Source: Cyrtodaria siliqua
Taxonomy: Eukaryota > Mollusca > Bivalvia > Adapedonta > Hiatellidae
Reading direction: 5' to 3'
NCBI GenBank assembly: GCA_037043455.1
Contig: JAWPHD010011268.1
Coordinates: 21,470 to 85,469, forward strand
DNA: 64,000 bases
Shown: positions 63,941 through 64,000 of the stretch, piece after piece
Numbering within the stretch: position 1 is the stretch's first letter
Layout: each line of letters starts with the position of its first letter
Position numbers and translations under genes: made by a program
Notes under the pieces: generated by a model
What the model was told of the DNA's origin: nothing
What the model saw: the letters and a program-made list of their open reading frames with translations, nothing else
The model's database searches: none

Positions 63941-64000
63941 TCTGCATAATCTTCGCTAACCAATTATATATGTAGATGATATGTGGTTTAAACAACTTGA
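63941..64000. other. Right edge, unique
   Basis: Nothing recognised in the last 60 bases. Confidence 0.4.

Overview
The window is eukaryotic and metazoan, most likely from a bivalve mollusc. It has GT-AG introns, AT-rich DNA, tRNA-derived SINEs, many minisatellites, and an APE-RT-RNase H LINE family whose 3' ends carry (ATTC)n rather than poly(A). The species cannot be named from the sequence alone. No prokaryotic gene, operon, CRISPR array or true tRNA/rRNA gene was seen.

Left part (1-28.6 kb): a pile of copies of one non-LTR retrotransposon family. ORF1 is a zinc-knuckle gag-like protein. ORF2 is endonuclease, reverse transcriptase, RNase H and a C-terminal Cys/His motif. Nine plus-strand copies or fragments (A, host B, nested B2, D, E, F, H, I, J) and one minus-strand copy (G) are recognisable. 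They are joined head to tail at their (ATTC)n tails, nested in each other (B2 in B, with an 8-9 bp target duplication), or tail to tail (H and G). They also host other elements: a Helitron-like element with a ~320-bp dimeric core repeat (in E), a 1.49-kb TIR transposon with TAA duplication and a CR1/L2-like LINE (both in J). No copy has an intact ORF2; copy A is open but cut by the window edge.

Middle part (28.6-41.2 kb): no gene recognised. It holds SINEs with 12-14 bp target duplications, MITEs with TTAA or TAA duplications, a second Helitron-like copy in the opposite orientation, and 47-bp and 41-bp minisatellites. Part may be 3' UTR or 3' flank of the gene that follows.

Right part (41.2-64 kb): one host gene on the minus strand, a RalGDS/RGL-type guanine nucleotide exchange factor for Ral GTPases. 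I assembled 14 coding exons from 61620 down to the stop at 41163. All junctions are GT-AG, all phases agree, and the sum is 2019 nt (672 aa plus stop). The protein has RasGEF_N, RasGEF catalytic and RA (Ras-association) domains; the N-terminal start lies beyond 64000.

The most unusual observation is in this gene's introns. Several minisatellites abut exons, and two are built from the exon-intron junction itself. A 37-bp repeat (about 60 copies) contains a copy of the exon 6 5' splice site. A 55-bp repeat (3 copies) contains the exon 9 3' splice site and the first 16 exonic bases. A second notable point is that the LINE 3' tail is similar to the 3' tail of several SINEs in the window, as expected if the LINE machinery mobilises the SINEs.
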